Positions 1 through 6,617 of a stretch of 12,005 bases of DNA are shown here, one piece after another. The notes beneath the pieces were generated by a model. The model saw only the letters and a program-made list of their open reading frames with translations. It did not search any database and was not told where the DNA came from. This DNA comes from Bacteroidetes bacterium CG2_30_32_10 (lineage in GTDB: Bacteria; Bacteroidota; Bacteroidia; Bacteroidales; CG2-30-32-10). Position numbers and translations under genes: made by a program. The stretch is from positions 1 through 12,005 of the forward strand of contig MNXO01000095.1 in the NCBI GenBank assembly GCA_001872995.1, written 5' to 3'. Positions within the stretch are counted from its first letter, which is position 1. Each line of letters opens with the position of its first letter.

Positions 1-1679
1 TAATTCTTGCAAATTTTAGCAATACGAGTACTACTTATACTCAAACCAACTTTGATAATTATATGAATCAAGCCAATTATAATGGTATTGGTAGTTTTAA
101 AGATTTTTATTTGCAGAATTCTTACAATCTATTAACTGTGAATACTACGGTAACCATATGGGTTGCTGTTCTAAATACACACAACTACTATGGACCGGAA
201 GCTAAATGGGGCGAATTTGTTAGAGATGCTGTTAATGCTGCTGATGCTGCCGGTGTTGATTTTTCTCAATTTGATAACGATGGGAATGGTCAAGTAGATG
301 GAATTGCGGTGATACATCAAGGACAAGGGCAAGAGGAAACATCAAATACAAATGATATTTGGTCTCATAGCTCAAGTTTATCTTATAGTTATCCAGGGTT
401 TTCTAAAGATGGAAAATTAATTACCAATTATACTTGTCAACCCGAAAAAAGTTATTCTGGAATGTCAACCGTTGGAGTTATGTGTCACGAATTCGGTCAT
501 AACCTTGGTGCTCCTGATTTTTATGATACTAATTACGGTACCGGTGGCTCTTATGTTGGTACAGGTCGTTGGGATTTGATGGCTGATGGCTCTTGGAATC
601 AAAATGGAGCAAAACCTGCTTGCCATAATGCATGGACCAAAGCATTCTATACTTGGATTACCCCTACCTTAATTACTACTACTGGAACTAAAACACTTAG
701 AAATGCAGAAACCTATCAAGATGCTTTTATGTTCATTACTCCTTCTACCAATGAATATTATTTAATGGAAAATCGCCAAAAAATTGGATTTGATAATACC
801 ACTAGTTTTCCAGGACATGGCATGATTATTTATCACGTAGATGGCAATTATATTACCTCTCACATGAGTGCTGTTAATGCTGGAAGTCATCAAGGAATGT
901 ATCCTGTTTGTGCCAGTTCTGCTTATAGTCCTTCCAATTATCCAACACCCACTGCAACTCAATATGGCTCAATTAATTCAGCTGGTTGCCCTTATCCTGG
1001 AACAACCAGTAAAACTCAATTCACAGATGCTACTACTCCTTGGGCGAAATCATGGGCAAATGCTTTATCAAATACCCCTATTAATACGATTGCAGAAGCT
1101 TCTCAAATTATTACTTTTAATGTTCAAGCTGTTGGTGGTGTTGCTCCTGTGGTAGATTTTATGACGGGTGGTTCAACAACCATCAATGCTGGTGGTTCCG
1201 TTGATTTTTACGATAACTCTTCTAATAATCCTACTGCTTGGTCATGGACTTTTAATGGTGGAACACCAGGTACTTCTACCATTCAATATCCTCCTAGTAT
1301 TACATATAGCACTGGAGGCAGTTATGATGTAACTCTATTTGCTTCAAATCCTTATGGTAATAACACTTTAACTAAACCTGGCTATATTACTGTTCTTCCT
1401 GTGGGTATTAGCAATTTTTCTATGGAAAAATACATTAATATATTTCCAAATCCAAGTAATGGCGTTTTTAATTTACATATTTTTACCCCAGAAAAGGAAA
1501 ATATTAACATCACTATTAGCAATGTTTTAGGGTTGAACGTTTATAAAACAAGTATTGTAAAACAACCTGAAGATTACACTGCTACAATAGATTTATCTAA
1601 TTTATCAAATGGATTATATTTTATCTCTTTTAATAACAGCAAAGAAATTGTTACAAAGAGTTTATTAATTCAAAAATAA
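1..1679 (+). CDS. M6-family zinc metalloprotease with PKD domain and T9SS sorting domain (5' end missing)
   Basis: Secreted zinc endopeptidase of the M6 (immune inhibitor A-like) family. The frame is open to the left edge, so signal peptide, propeptide and true start lie outside; the ATG at 63 is internal, because residues before it (ILANFSNTST...) continue the M6 fold. The zinc site HEFGHNLGAPD is encoded at 486-518 (two His ligands, catalytic Glu, Asp as likely third ligand). A Met-turn-like WDLMADG follows, with its Met codon at 579. A calcium-loop-like DNDGNGQVDG lies at 273-302, typical of this family. A PKD domain covers about 1140-1400 (WSWTFNGG, YSTGGSYDVTLFASNPYG). The last 80 residues (about 1437-1676; FPNPSNG, then LSNLSNGLYF and a lysine terminus) are a type A T9SS C-terminal domain, so the protein should cross the outer membrane and be released or anchored outside. 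A strong hairpin follows the stop. Substrate is unknown; family assignment is firm. Confidence 0.92.
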   Translation, partial: ILANFSNTSTTYTQTNFDNYMNQANYNGIGSFKDFYLQNSYNLLTVNTTVTIWVAVLNTHNYYGPEAKWGEFVRDAVNAADAAGVDFSQFDNDGNGQVDGIAVIHQGQGQEETSNTNDIWSHSSSLSYSYPGFSKDGKLITNYTCQPEKSYSGMSTVGVMCHEFGHNLGAPDFYDTNYGTGGSYVGTGRWDLMADGSWNQNGAKPACHNAWTKAFYTWITPTLITTTGTKTLRNAETYQDAFMFITPSTNEYYLMENRQKIGFDNTTSFPGHGMIIYHVDGNYITSHMSAVNAGSHQGMYPVCASSAYSPSNYPTPTATQYGSINSAGCPYPGTTSKTQFTDATTPWAKSWANALSNTPINTIAEASQIITFNVQAVGGVAPVVDFMTGGSTTINAGGSVDFYDNSSNNPTAWSWTFNGGTPGTSTIQYPPSITYSTGGSYDVTLFASNPYGNNTLTKPGYITVLPVGISNFSMEKYINIFPNPSNGVFNLHIFTPEKENINITISNVLGLNVYKTSIVKQPEDYTATIDLSNLSNGLYFISFNNSKEIVTKSLLIQK

Positions 1680-1690
1680 CACATTCACTT

Positions 1691-1729
1691 AAAATAAGGG
1701 AGTAAGGCATCGCCTTACTCCCTTATTTT
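1691..1729 (+). terminator. 18-bp perfect hairpin between the two protease genes
   Basis: Arms at 1691-1708 (AAAATAAGGGAGTAAGGC) and 1712-1729 are exact reverse complements with a 3-base loop ATC. The A-rich left end and T-rich right end make it look like an intrinsic terminator working in either direction. It starts 11 bases after the metalloprotease stop and ends 32 bases before the next ATG. That leaves almost no room for a separate promoter for the downstream protease, so an attenuating or mRNA-processing role is also possible. Confidence 0.8.
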
Positions 1730-1761
1730 ATTCATATTAATAAATAAGTTAAGTTATAAAA

Positions 1762-4182
1762 ATGAGAAAATATTCCTTTGCATTTGTAATGGCTATTTGT
1801 TGTATAATGGTTACTACTTTAAATGCACAAATCAACGAAGGTGGTACGCCTCCTAGTTTCATTACCAAAAATCTCAATCAAATCCCTTTTGTTACAATGC
1901 CTTCTATTGATTTAGTGAGGTTGCAAGCAGAAGATGCCATTAATGATTTGAACAAATCAATTCCTTATCGCTTTGGTGAAAACTTATATACCAGTTTAAA
2001 CCCAAGTAATTCTGGGGTATGGGATAAGCTATCAGACGGAAGCAATATTTGGAGAATGGGTATTCATTGCAAAGATGCAGCATCTATAAATCTTTGTTTT
2101 GATAAATATAAACTTCCTCAAGGAGCTAAACTTTATATTTATAATGAACAAAAAAGCTTTGTTATCGGAGCTTTTACTGATTATAACAATCAGGAAGATG
2201 GTATGTTTGCTACAACCATAATTCCTAGTTCATCAATAATAATTGAATATTATGAACCTAAAGATGCTGAATTTAAAGGAGAATTAAATCTTTGGAGAGT
2301 ATCTCATGGTTATAGAGGACCATATTCTAATGAAAAAAGTTTTGGAAATTCGGGACTTTGCGAAAAAAATGTAGTATGTCCCGAAGCTACTGGATGGGAA
2401 GATCAAATAAAAGGTGAATGCGTAATTATTGCAGGCGGCACAGAACTTTGTTCAGGCACTTTAATAAATAACACTTCCAATAATGGAACACCTTATATTT
2501 TAACTGCAAACCATTGTTGGGATGCTGCTCAAAATCCTTCTAATTGGGTGTTTTGGTTTAATTGGAAAAGTGCTACCTGTGCCAATCCATCTATCAATCC
2601 TCCTCACCAAGATGTAAGTGGGGCTGTATTAAAAGCCAAAAATGCTGCTTCAGATTTTTGCTTAGTGCAAATGAATAGTACACCACCCGCAGGCTATAAT
2701 CTTTATTATGTTGGTTGGAGTCGTTCTACGACTCCTTCTACTTCGGCTTACTGCATTCACCACCCTTCTATTGATATTATGAAGTTTTCTCGTTCGCTTG
2801 GTTTAAGAGATACTGTTGCTTATGGCAAAACTTCATGGAAAGCCAGATGGGCTTATGGACAAGTTACAGAACCTGGTTCGTCTGGTTCTGCTATTTACGA
2901 CCAAAATCATCGTTTAGTTGGGCAATTATACGGAGGACCTTCTTCTTGCTCTGCTCCAGCTGCTGATATGTGGGATGTTTTTGGAAAATTTGATGTTTCT
3001 TGGGAAGGTGGCGGCTCTTCTGCTACTCGTTTGAAAGATTGGCTCGACCCAACTAATACTAATGTTACTACCTTAGATGGCTATGATCCAAATGTGCCCA
3101 CTCTTGCTGTAGATGCTCAATTATTATCAATTCTTATTCCTGCAGATAGTTATTGTTCTGGTGATCATTTAAATGTTCAACCTAATGTTATTATTAAAAA
3201 TAAAGGAATTAATAATTTAATGAACGCCAATATTACTTATTGGATTGATGGATTAAATCCTGTTTCTCAACCATGGTCAGGAACCCTAACAACAGGGCAA
3301 ACTATAGATGTTACATTTCCTGACATCACGCTAACATCTGGCAATCATACTTTCTCTTCCAAAATAAATTTAGCGGGAGATTTAAATCATTCTAATGATA
3401 GTATTGGAAAATCTTATTCAGTAAATGGTGGAACTTCACTTCCTTTTATAGAAGGGTTTGAAGGTGGAGCAAGACCAAATTGCTGGACAGAAGAAGTAGG
3501 TCCTCCAGCTTGGCAATTTATTACAGGTAATGGGAGTAGCAATCCTTCTAATGCGCATACTGGCACAAAAAATGCTTGTTTAAAAGACATTACTTCTGCT
3601 TCCAACAAAAACAAACTAATGCTTCCAATGATTGATTTGACTATTTGCAATAATCCACGAATTACTTTTTGGCATACACAATCAGTTTGGGGTTCCGACC
3701 AAGATATTCTTACTGTTTATTATAAATCTTCTATAAGTGGAACTTGGACCCCATTGCAACAATATACTAGTAGTATTTCTACATGGACCTTAGAAACAAT
3801 TAATCTTCCTAATGCAAGCAATAATTATTATATTGCTTTTGAAGGAGATGCAAAATATGGTTATGGCGTATGTATTGATGATATTACTGTTACTGGTGAT
3901 CATATTGGTATTGATGAACTAACCTTTAACTCTCGTGTAAATGTTTATCCAAATCCTAATAATGGGAATTTTACTATTGAAATAAACTCAAAAACACCAG
4001 AAATTATATCTATCAAAGTATTTGACTTGCTTGGCACAATGGTTTACGAAAACAATAATATTGTTAATAGTAGCAATTATACCAATACGATAGATTTGTC
4101 TTTTCTTTCTAATGGGATTTATTATCTTAAAGTACAAGGTGATTATAAAAATATTACTAAGAAAATAATAATTAAAAAATAA
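1762..4182 (+). CDS. Lysyl endopeptidase-like S1 serine protease with CARDB-like, choice-of-anchor-J-like and T9SS domains
   Basis: Secreted trypsin-fold protease resembling Achromobacter lysyl endopeptidase (API). Residues 1-23 are a signal peptide (LNA|Q cleavage); about 24-196 look like a propeptide. The catalytic domain runs from about 197 to 445. The triad is His251 (TANHC), Asp298 (ASDF) and Ser374 (EPGSSGSA). All six API disulfide cysteines have counterparts: C200, C206, C230, C252, C273 and C396. Asp405, 31 residues after Ser374 exactly as API Asp225 follows Ser194, predicts cleavage after lysine. API's Trp169/His210 pair appears as Tyr354/Tyr390. Then come a CARDB-like Ig domain (about 447-555), a jelly-roll-like choice-of-anchor-J/MAM-type domain (about 558-712, GFEGG...W to CIDDITVTG) and a T9SS type A domain (726-806, YPNPNNGNF). 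No ribosome binding site is visible. The start is fixed by the signal peptide. No promoter is seen after the upstream hairpin. API comparison is from memory of that sequence. Confidence 0.93.
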   Translation: MRKYSFAFVMAICCIMVTTLNAQINEGGTPPSFITKNLNQIPFVTMPSIDLVRLQAEDAINDLNKSIPYRFGENLYTSLNPSNSGVWDKLSDGSNIWRMGIHCKDAASINLCFDKYKLPQGAKLYIYNEQKSFVIGAFTDYNNQEDGMFATTIIPSSSIIIEYYEPKDAEFKGELNLWRVSHGYRGPYSNEKSFGNSGLCEKNVVCPEATGWEDQIKGECVIIAGGTELCSGTLINNTSNNGTPYILTANHCWDAAQNPSNWVFWFNWKSATCANPSINPPHQDVSGAVLKAKNAASDFCLVQMNSTPPAGYNLYYVGWSRSTTPSTSAYCIHHPSIDIMKFSRSLGLRDTVAYGKTSWKARWAYGQVTEPGSSGSAIYDQNHRLVGQLYGGPSSCSAPAADMWDVFGKFDVSWEGGGSSATRLKDWLDPTNTNVTTLDGYDPNVPTLAVDAQLLSILIPADSYCSGDHLNVQPNVIIKNKGINNLMNANITYWIDGLNPVSQPWSGTLTTGQTIDVTFPDITLTSGNHTFSSKINLAGDLNHSNDSIGKSYSVNGGTSLPFIEGFEGGARPNCWTEEVGPPAWQFITGNGSSNPSNAHTGTKNACLKDITSASNKNKLMLPMIDLTICNNPRITFWHTQSVWGSDQDILTVYYKSSISGTWTPLQQYTSSISTWTLETINLPNASNNYYIAFEGDAKYGYGVCIDDITVTGDHIGIDELTFNSRVNVYPNPNNGNFTIEINSKTPEIISIKVFDLLGTMVYENNNIVNSSNYTNTIDLSFLSNGIYYLKVQGDYKNITKKIIIKK

Positions 4183-4201
4183 TTGTGAACAAGGTTTTAT
4201 T

Positions 4202-4233
4202 CAAAAGCTCCATAATACGGGGCTTTTGTTTTT
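4202..4233 (+). terminator. Intrinsic terminator after the serine protease
   Basis: A 10-bp stem (4202-4211 CAAAAGCTCC with 4219-4228 GGGGCTTTTG, one G-T wobble) has a 7-base loop and is followed directly by TTTTT. It lies 19 bases after the stop codon, the normal place for a rho-independent terminator of the protease transcript. Confidence 0.85.
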
Positions 4234-4293
4234 ATACAACAATATTTTTTTTAATAATTATCACTAATGTCCGATTAAATTTCACATTTTAAT

Positions 4294-4453
4294 AATGTCG
4301 AACCTACGGCACTTTGCTGATTTTCGTAATCTCTTATTCTACCATAATTATGCACCGATGGTGCTTTCTTCAGCCTCGTTAGAGGCGACATTATGGTAGA
4401 AATAAAGATTAATTTTTCAAATAAAGCCCCGTAGTGGGCGACATTTTGAAAAA
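4294..4453. repeat. Cluster of four degenerate hairpin units (REP-like)
   Basis: Four related units share the plan stem, short loop, stem, then (c)gacatt and an A/T-rich tail. Two read leftwards: the core in 4294-4312 (on the minus strand gtgcc-gta-ggttc-gacatt, stem decayed) and 4352-4364 (GCACC-GAT-GGTGC). Two read rightwards: 4373-4386 (GCCTC-GTTA-GAGGC then GACATT) and 4426-4439 (GCCC...GGGC then GACATT). The middle two are enclosed by a perfect 12-bp inverted repeat, TTCTACCATAAT at 4337-4348 with its complement at 4390-4401. The last unit is enclosed by TTTTTCAAA 4413-4421 and TTTGAAAAA 4445-4453. Stem sequences differ between units while pairing is mostly kept. Similar GTAG-loop/GACAT units are, as I recall, dispersed in other Bacteroidota genomes. 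The minus-strand open frame across it is not a gene. Confidence 0.65.
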
Positions 4454-4512
4454 GCATTGAAAATAGACATAAGCCGTATCGTTTGAAATATTTTTATCAG
4501 ACAATAGTAAAT

Positions 4513-4545
4513 AATTATATTGATTTCAATAAAATTATATTGATT
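4513..4545 (+). repeat. 13-bp direct repeat, 20-bp period
   Basis: AATTATATTGATT occurs at 4513-4525 and again, identical, at 4533-4545. The start-to-start distance of 20 bp is about two helical turns, so both copies face the same side of DNA. The second copy includes the TTG proposed as the -33 element of the glycosyltransferase promoter, so it could be a tandem operator. Chance similarity in AT-rich DNA is not excluded. Confidence 0.5.
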
Positions 4546-4572
4546 AATTCACGTTTATTTTCTGTAATATTG
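4540..4572 (+). promoter_or_regulatory. Probable promoter of the glycosyltransferase gene
   Basis: TTG at 4540-4542, 22 bases, then TAATATTG at 4565-4572. This fits the Bacteroidota sigma-ABfr pattern TTG-N(17-23)-TAnnTTTG with one mismatch in the -7 box. The start codon follows 25 bases after the -7 box. Confidence 0.5.
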
Positions 4573-4597
4573 CATTTAATAAAAAAAAACTTTTCTA

Positions 4598-5629
4598 ATG
4601 TCGTTTGATAGAATCAAAGTAGCAGTTGTAATTCTTAATTGGAACGGGAAAAAGTTTCTTGAAAAATTTTTACCTTCTGTAGTAAAATACAGCCAAAACG
4701 ACGCTTCTATTATTGTTGGAGACAATAAATCATCAGATGATTCAATTAGTTATTTAAAACAAGCATTTCCCGAAATAAGAATAATTGAAAATAGCGAAAA
4801 TGGTGGTTTTGCCAAAGGTTATAATGACGCATTGGCACAAGTTGATGCCGAATATTATATCTTGCTCAATTCTGATATTGAAGTAACTGAGAACTGGATA
4901 AAACCTGTCATTGATTTAATGGAATCAGACCCCAATATTGCGGTTTGCCAACCTAAAATTAGATCCTACAGCGAACCAAAAATGTTTGAATATGCTGGTG
5001 CTGCAGGTGGTTTTATTGATAAATATGGCTATCCATTTTGCAGAGGAAGATTATTTCAATCAATGGAAGAAGATATTGGGCAATACAACGATGTAGTTGA
5101 TGTTTTTTGGGCAACAGGGGCTTGTATGTTTGTAAAAGCTGCTATTTATCATAAATTTGGCGGCTTAGACAACGATTTTTTTGCCCACATGGAAGAAATT
5201 GATTTTTGCTGGCGTTTAAAAAACAATGATTTTAGAATTGTTTATTGTCCCGATTCTATAGTTTTTCATGTTGGTGGTGGCACCTTGCCAAAGATAAGTT
5301 GGAGAAAAACGTATTTAAATTTTAGAAATAACTTCACTTTACTATATAAGAATCTCCCTTCCAATCAGATTTTCAAAGTTTTTCTGCTGAGATTGCCCCT
5401 TGATGGCATTGCCTCTATTAAGTTTTTATTTGATGGTGGTTTTAAAGACTTTTTTGCAGTAGCAAAAGCTCATTTTGCTTTTTATGTTTCTATACCTAAA
5501 CAATTTAAAAAACGTAAATCTATTAAACATAAACAAGTAAAGGAAATGTATATGGGCAACATTGTTTTTGATTATTTTCTTAAAAAGAAAAAAACATTTA
5601 AAGACCTTTCCCAAAATAAATTCTCTTGA
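4598..5629 (+). CDS. Family 2 glycosyltransferase
   Basis: GT-A fold glycosyltransferase that transfers a sugar from a nucleotide-sugar donor, probably during synthesis of a surface polysaccharide or glycan; donor and acceptor cannot be read from sequence. Family marks in order: VVILNWNG at 10-17 (first beta strand and nucleotide-binding loop), D42 and SDD 46-48 in the DNKSSDDS segment, NGGFAKGYN 68-76, the metal-binding LLNSDIE 89-95 (D93), and HMEEIDFCWR 197-206 holding the likely catalytic acid residues. The pattern resembles rhamnosyltransferase-like GT2 enzymes of the WbbL type. Length (343 residues) is usual for a single-domain enzyme. The C-terminal 90 residues are aromatic and basic, suggesting peripheral attachment to the inner face of the cytoplasmic membrane rather than clear membrane spans. 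It is not in an obvious polysaccharide cluster here. Its stop codon directly abuts the stop of the convergent aroQ. Confidence 0.93.
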   Translation: MSFDRIKVAVVILNWNGKKFLEKFLPSVVKYSQNDASIIVGDNKSSDDSISYLKQAFPEIRIIENSENGGFAKGYNDALAQVDAEYYILLNSDIEVTENWIKPVIDLMESDPNIAVCQPKIRSYSEPKMFEYAGAAGGFIDKYGYPFCRGRLFQSMEEDIGQYNDVVDVFWATGACMFVKAAIYHKFGGLDNDFFAHMEEIDFCWRLKNNDFRIVYCPDSIVFHVGGGTLPKISWRKTYLNFRNNFTLLYKNLPSNQIFKVFLLRLPLDGIASIKFLFDGGFKDFFAVAKAHFAFYVSIPKQFKKRKSIKHKQVKEMYMGNIVFDYFLKKKKTFKDLSQNKFS

Positions 5630-6058
5630 TTACCTTTTCTCGCTGTTTTTAAGACTCTCAATTGCCAGACGATAAGAATCTAAACCAAATCCAACTATAA
5701 CACCTCTGCATTTTGATGATAATAAAGAATTTTGTCGAACTACTTCGCGCGCAAAAATATTAGAAATATGCACTTCGATAACTGGAGTAGTAACAGAGGC
5801 AATGGCATCAGCAATTGCAATAGATGTATGAGAATAACCCCCAGCATTTAGTATAATTCCATCAAAAGTAAATCCTGTTTCGTGAATTTTATTAATGATT
5901 TCTCCTTCAATATTACTCTGAAAATAAATAATTTTAATGTCAGGAAATAAAATAGTAAGTTCTTTTAGATACTCATCAAAGGAAACTGAGCCATAAATTT
6001 CTGGCTCTCTTGTTCCTATGAGGTTTAAATTTGGACCATTAATGATTATTAGCTTCAT
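5630..6058 (-). CDS. aroQ: Type II 3-dehydroquinate dehydratase
   Basis: Cytosolic enzyme of the shikimate pathway converting 3-dehydroquinate to 3-dehydroshikimate; type II enzymes form dodecamers. The 142 residues match the family length. Active-site motifs are intact: NGPNLNLIGTREPEIYG with R17 and catalytic Y22, FQSNIEGEII around 46-55, NAGGYSHTS with N71 and general acid H77, VHISN with H97 and S99, and R108. The motif often written SNHEG reads SNIEG here; that His is not among the catalytic residues. The gene starts 17 bases after the PepSY-like gene and probably shares its transcript. No other aromatic-biosynthesis genes are adjacent. No terminator follows, because the convergent glycosyltransferase ends at the neighbouring base. 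Confidence 0.96.
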   Translation of the reverse strand: MKLIIINGPNLNLIGTREPEIYGSVSFDEYLKELTILFPDIKIIYFQSNIEGEIINKIHETGFTFDGIILNAGGYSHTSIAIADAIASVTTPVIEVHISNIFAREVVRQNSLLSSKCRGVIVGFGLDSYRLAIESLKNSEKR

Positions 6059-6075
6059 TTATAAAGAATGCAAAA

Positions 6076-6546
6076 TCATTTTTTATTGTTGTCTTTGGGT
6101 TTATTGGTTTCTAATTTCACAAATTCTCCAGAAACCTTAAAATACAATTCTATCTTTTCTTTTTTCTTGGCAATATTCACTGCATACAACTTTTCTGAAG
6201 AAGGATAAACTTCTTCTAACTCAACTTCTTTAATTTTATATTTAGGATAATAGGTTGCTATGTATGTTTTTATAGTTTGTGGCGTATATTCTAAAGGAAT
6301 TTCCCACGAAGTTTCTTTCCATTCGCCTTTATCAGAATAAAGGGCTTCGGTATTTACTTCTTTATTAATAAATGAAACTTCATAAGTATCGTTTACTTTT
6401 GTCCATTTGGCATTGCTTGCATCTGGAAATTTAATTTTAAAGTTTGATTGAACAGCAAGAGGAAGCTCTGTTGGTTGAACTGTTTGGGCTGATAAATAAA
6501 TAAACCCTAAAAAGAGAATTGTAAAAAAACTAATTATTTTTTTCAT
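6076..6546 (-). CDS. Exported PepSY-like (BLIP-fold) protein
   Basis: Small periplasmic protein of unknown function. Residues 1-20 form a signal peptide (KK, hydrophobic core, LSA|Q). The mature part carries two repeats of the putative beta-lactamase-inhibitor-like/PepSY-like type common in Bacteroidota. The first is about 30-85 (VQSNFKIKFPDASNAKWTKV...YEVSF...ALYSDKGEWKET), the second about 90-147 (IKTYIATYYPKYKIKEVELEEV...YAVNI...ELYFKVSGEFV). Family members are small exported proteins, and inhibition of proteases or enzymes has been suggested only from the fold. The C terminus is Lys/Asn-rich. It has its own well-formed promoter and precedes aroQ by 17 bases. Fold assignment is reasonably sure; function is not known. 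Confidence 0.82.
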   Translation of the reverse strand: MKKIISFFTILFLGFIYLSAQTVQPTELPLAVQSNFKIKFPDASNAKWTKVNDTYEVSFINKEVNTEALYSDKGEWKETSWEIPLEYTPQTIKTYIATYYPKYKIKEVELEEVYPSSEKLYAVNIAKKKEKIELYFKVSGEFVKLETNKPKDNNKK

Positions 6547-6564
6547 AGTTATGAATTTTTTTTA

Positions 6565-6596
6565 CAAAGTTATAATATATTACAAAATAATAGCAA
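6565..6596 (-). promoter_or_regulatory. Promoter for the PepSY-like gene and aroQ
   Basis: Read on the minus strand: TTG (6596-6594), 21 bases, TAACTTTG (6572-6565). It matches the Bacteroidota consensus TTG-N(17-23)-TAnnTTTG with no mismatch. The predicted transcript would begin near 6558-6560, giving a leader of only about 12-15 bases before the ATG at 6546. Confidence 0.7.
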
Positions 6597-6617
6597 TACT
6601 ATAAAAAAGTATAAACT

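Larger units (their letters stand above)
4234..4597. other. Intergenic region between protease terminator and glycosyltransferase
   Basis: No credible gene is present. It holds the hairpin-unit cluster (4294-4453), then AT-rich DNA with two copies of AATTATATTGATT (4513-4525 and 4533-4545) and a likely promoter just before the glycosyltransferase. Nothing recognisable lies in 4454-4512. Confidence 0.7.

Noticed and set aside
63..65. ATG as true start of the M6 protease
   Set aside because: The frame continues upstream to the window edge with typical M6 residues, and no signal peptide follows this ATG; the gene begins outside the window.
868..1155. 95-codon plus-strand frame inside the metalloprotease gene
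   Set aside because: Leucine/isoleucine-rich shadow in another frame of a well-supported protease domain.
4275..4457. 60-codon minus-strand open frame
   Set aside because: It runs through the hairpin-unit cluster, has no recognisable domain or start signal, and its MSPLTRL-like segment is just the translation of a repeat unit.
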